Origin: Coemansia sp. RSA 922
Lineage: Eukaryota > Kickxellomycota > Kickxellomycetes > Kickxellales > Kickxellaceae
Assembly: GCA_027577415.1 (NCBI GenBank)
Contig: JANBQS010000451.1
Coordinates: 1-17,631, forward strand
Reading direction: 5' to 3'
DNA: 17,631 nucleotides
Position numbers and translations under genes: made by a program. The notes under the pieces are model-generated. The model was not told the DNA's origin. It did no database searches and saw nothing but the letters and a program-made list of their open reading frames with translations. Positions 16,631 through 17,631 of this stretch are shown in pieces (the first letter of the stretch is position 1; every line of letters begins with the position of its first letter).

Positions 16631-16999
16631 ATGTATGTAATTGAACTTCAAGAAAATGAGGTTACTAGTGTGGAGGATATTCGCAAATATCTAAAATCCA
16701 ACCATGACGTTCGCTTTATTGCAGCATTGATTGGCATCGAGGATGAGGAATTCAATCACATGTTTGAAGTCGTAAAGGGTGTTGCTGACAAATTTTATGA
16801 AAGAGAGTTTAACATGAATGGACATGTCACTGTTGTCAAAGTCATCTGCACGCAGAACAGTGGTTCTTTTGCTAGTAATCTTCTAGGTCCCAAACGAAGC
16901 AACTTCATGAAAATATATCATAGTGATAATGCAACTCTAGCTCAAATTGAAAAGTTTAATGTCGTGACTAAGGGTACACTCAAAATCTCGGACTATTAG
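16631..16999 (+). CDS. Small alpha/beta protein, family copy 7 (122 aa), thioredoxin-like pattern
   Basis: Function not recognised. The ATG at 16631 follows gtaca and a leader without other ATGs after the TATA. This copy shows the fold pattern most clearly: strand YVIELQ, helix SVEDIRKYLKSN, strand RFIAALIGI, long amphipathic helix EEFNHMFEVVKGVADKFYE, strand VTVVKVICT, a variable loop, strand NFMKIYHSD, helix TLAQIEKFNVV, and strand KGTLKISDY at the end. The V-x-S-x-E-D-I-x-K-Y-L, then hydrophobic strand, then E-E-F-x2-M-F-x3-K-x-V-A-x-K-F layout is that of inactive (b-type) thioredoxin domains of protein disulfide isomerases, where no CxxC is present. It has no signal peptide or retention tail, so it should be cytosolic. 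It is the only right-flank copy on the + strand. Confidence 0.8.
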   Translation: MYVIELQENEVTSVEDIRKYLKSNHDVRFIAALIGIEDEEFNHMFEVVKGVADKFYEREFNMNGHVTVVKVICTQNSGSFASNLLGPKRSNFMKIYHSDNATLAQIEKFNVVTKGTLKISDY

Positions 17000-17631
17000 A
17001 ATAGCATAGATGACACTTTCTGTGACTAGTAATCGGCGTTGCTATGTTGCACTATCAACAAATAGTGGGCAGTAAAGTAATACAGTTCTGATGCAGACTA
17101 ATGTGATCACTTGTTTTGAACTTTAGGCATGTTAGTACTAACTAAATCTCTTATTGTTAAGCTGAAGACATATGTTAGGTATTCTTCTCTTTTTAAGCAT
17201 AACTTTTTGGTTCACTTAATAAACACACTTGAGCTAGTACTATTTGGACTTGCGACTACACGGTTTAGAAAAGTTTAACTAGCATCAACATTATTAGCAA
17301 GTATGTGTAAGTAAGCTAATGTTCAGGATGGGATCGAGTTGAGGCTGTCAAACTTTGTGACTAGTATGCCAATTTCTATTTACGACCATGTCATGGTACT
17401 TGGATGCAAATCAACTGTATGGAAAATAGTTTAAGCAAAAGGACGACATGATCAACTTGTCAGTACACCAATCTTCTGGCTTGAAAAGTGGCAAACTGTG
17501 CATATTGGATAGCACTCTGGTTTAGCCATTCCAGAGGTACTAAACAATGAGTATATAGAGGGTCAAGCACATCTGTGCAAATGTCCAAATATCTAAAGAG
17601 TATCCAGAAATTTCATAGTAGTGAGAGAATT
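17000..17631. other. Noncoding right end
   Basis: No open frame of note and no RNA gene seen. It is AT-rich. An aataaac that could serve as the 3' signal of copy 7 lies at about 17218, rather distant. A gagtatatagagg element near 17549 could be a TATA of a gene beyond the window. Confidence 0.45.

Noticed and set aside
1279..17600. 14-bp match (aaatatctaaagag) near 1280 and 17588
   Set aside because: About one such match is expected by chance in an AT-rich window of this size; flanks do not match.
1..17631. tRNA, rRNA, transposon or CRISPR content
   Set aside because: I looked for B-box-like ggttcgannc, terminal inverted repeats, transposase motifs and spaced repeats; the only ggttcga-type hits are inside coding exons and no other signal appeared.

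Overview
This is a nuclear genomic window from a fungus, most likely an early-diverging (non-Dikarya) lineage. Intron-bearing genes encode a fungal-type neutral trehalase, a fungal CSC1/RSN1-like channel and a class I START-fold phosphatidylinositol transfer protein (PITP). Class I PITPs are rare in Dikarya, so a zoopagomycete, mucoromycete or chytrid-like source fits better; the exact lineage is inference. Four spliceosomal introns of 81-97 nt can be placed by reading frame and family match. One has a GC donor.

Layout: a compact, relatively GC-rich core (about 3370-11025) holds four ordinary genes. These are trehalase (+), CSC1-like channel (-), PITP (+) and an acidic protein of unknown function (-). 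Two pairs converge with only 83 and 91 bp between stop codons. The CSC1-like and PITP genes are divergent and share a 627-bp promoter region.

AT-richer, gene-sparse flanks surround this core. They hold seven small intronless genes of 117-148 codons: two on the left (701-1054 and 2020-2403, both +) and five on the right (11523-11933, 12280-12642, 13317-13727 and 14526-14972, all -; and 16631-16999, +). None has a recognisable product name. They share a predicted element order (strand, helix, strand, helix, strand, variable loop, strand, helix, strand), and most share an F/Y-x-G then L/I-P-x-D/E-like signature. I read them as one fast-diverging paralogous family of small alpha/beta proteins. 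They resemble inactive thioredoxin-fold (PDI b-type) domains and lack a CxxC site. This family is the most unusual content of the window.

The remaining sequence is noncoding. It carries TATA boxes upstream of several family members, a dyad-plus-TATA element with no evident gene, a 17-nt tandem repeat upstream of the acidic-protein gene, short microsatellites, and a recurring CAAAGGC/GCCTTTG heptamer. I found no tRNA, rRNA, transposase or CRISPR array.

The core genes suggest a link between stress, osmotic and lipid signalling: trehalose breakdown under PKA/calcium control, an osmosensitive cation channel, and PI transfer. Nothing in the sequence shows that they are co-regulated.
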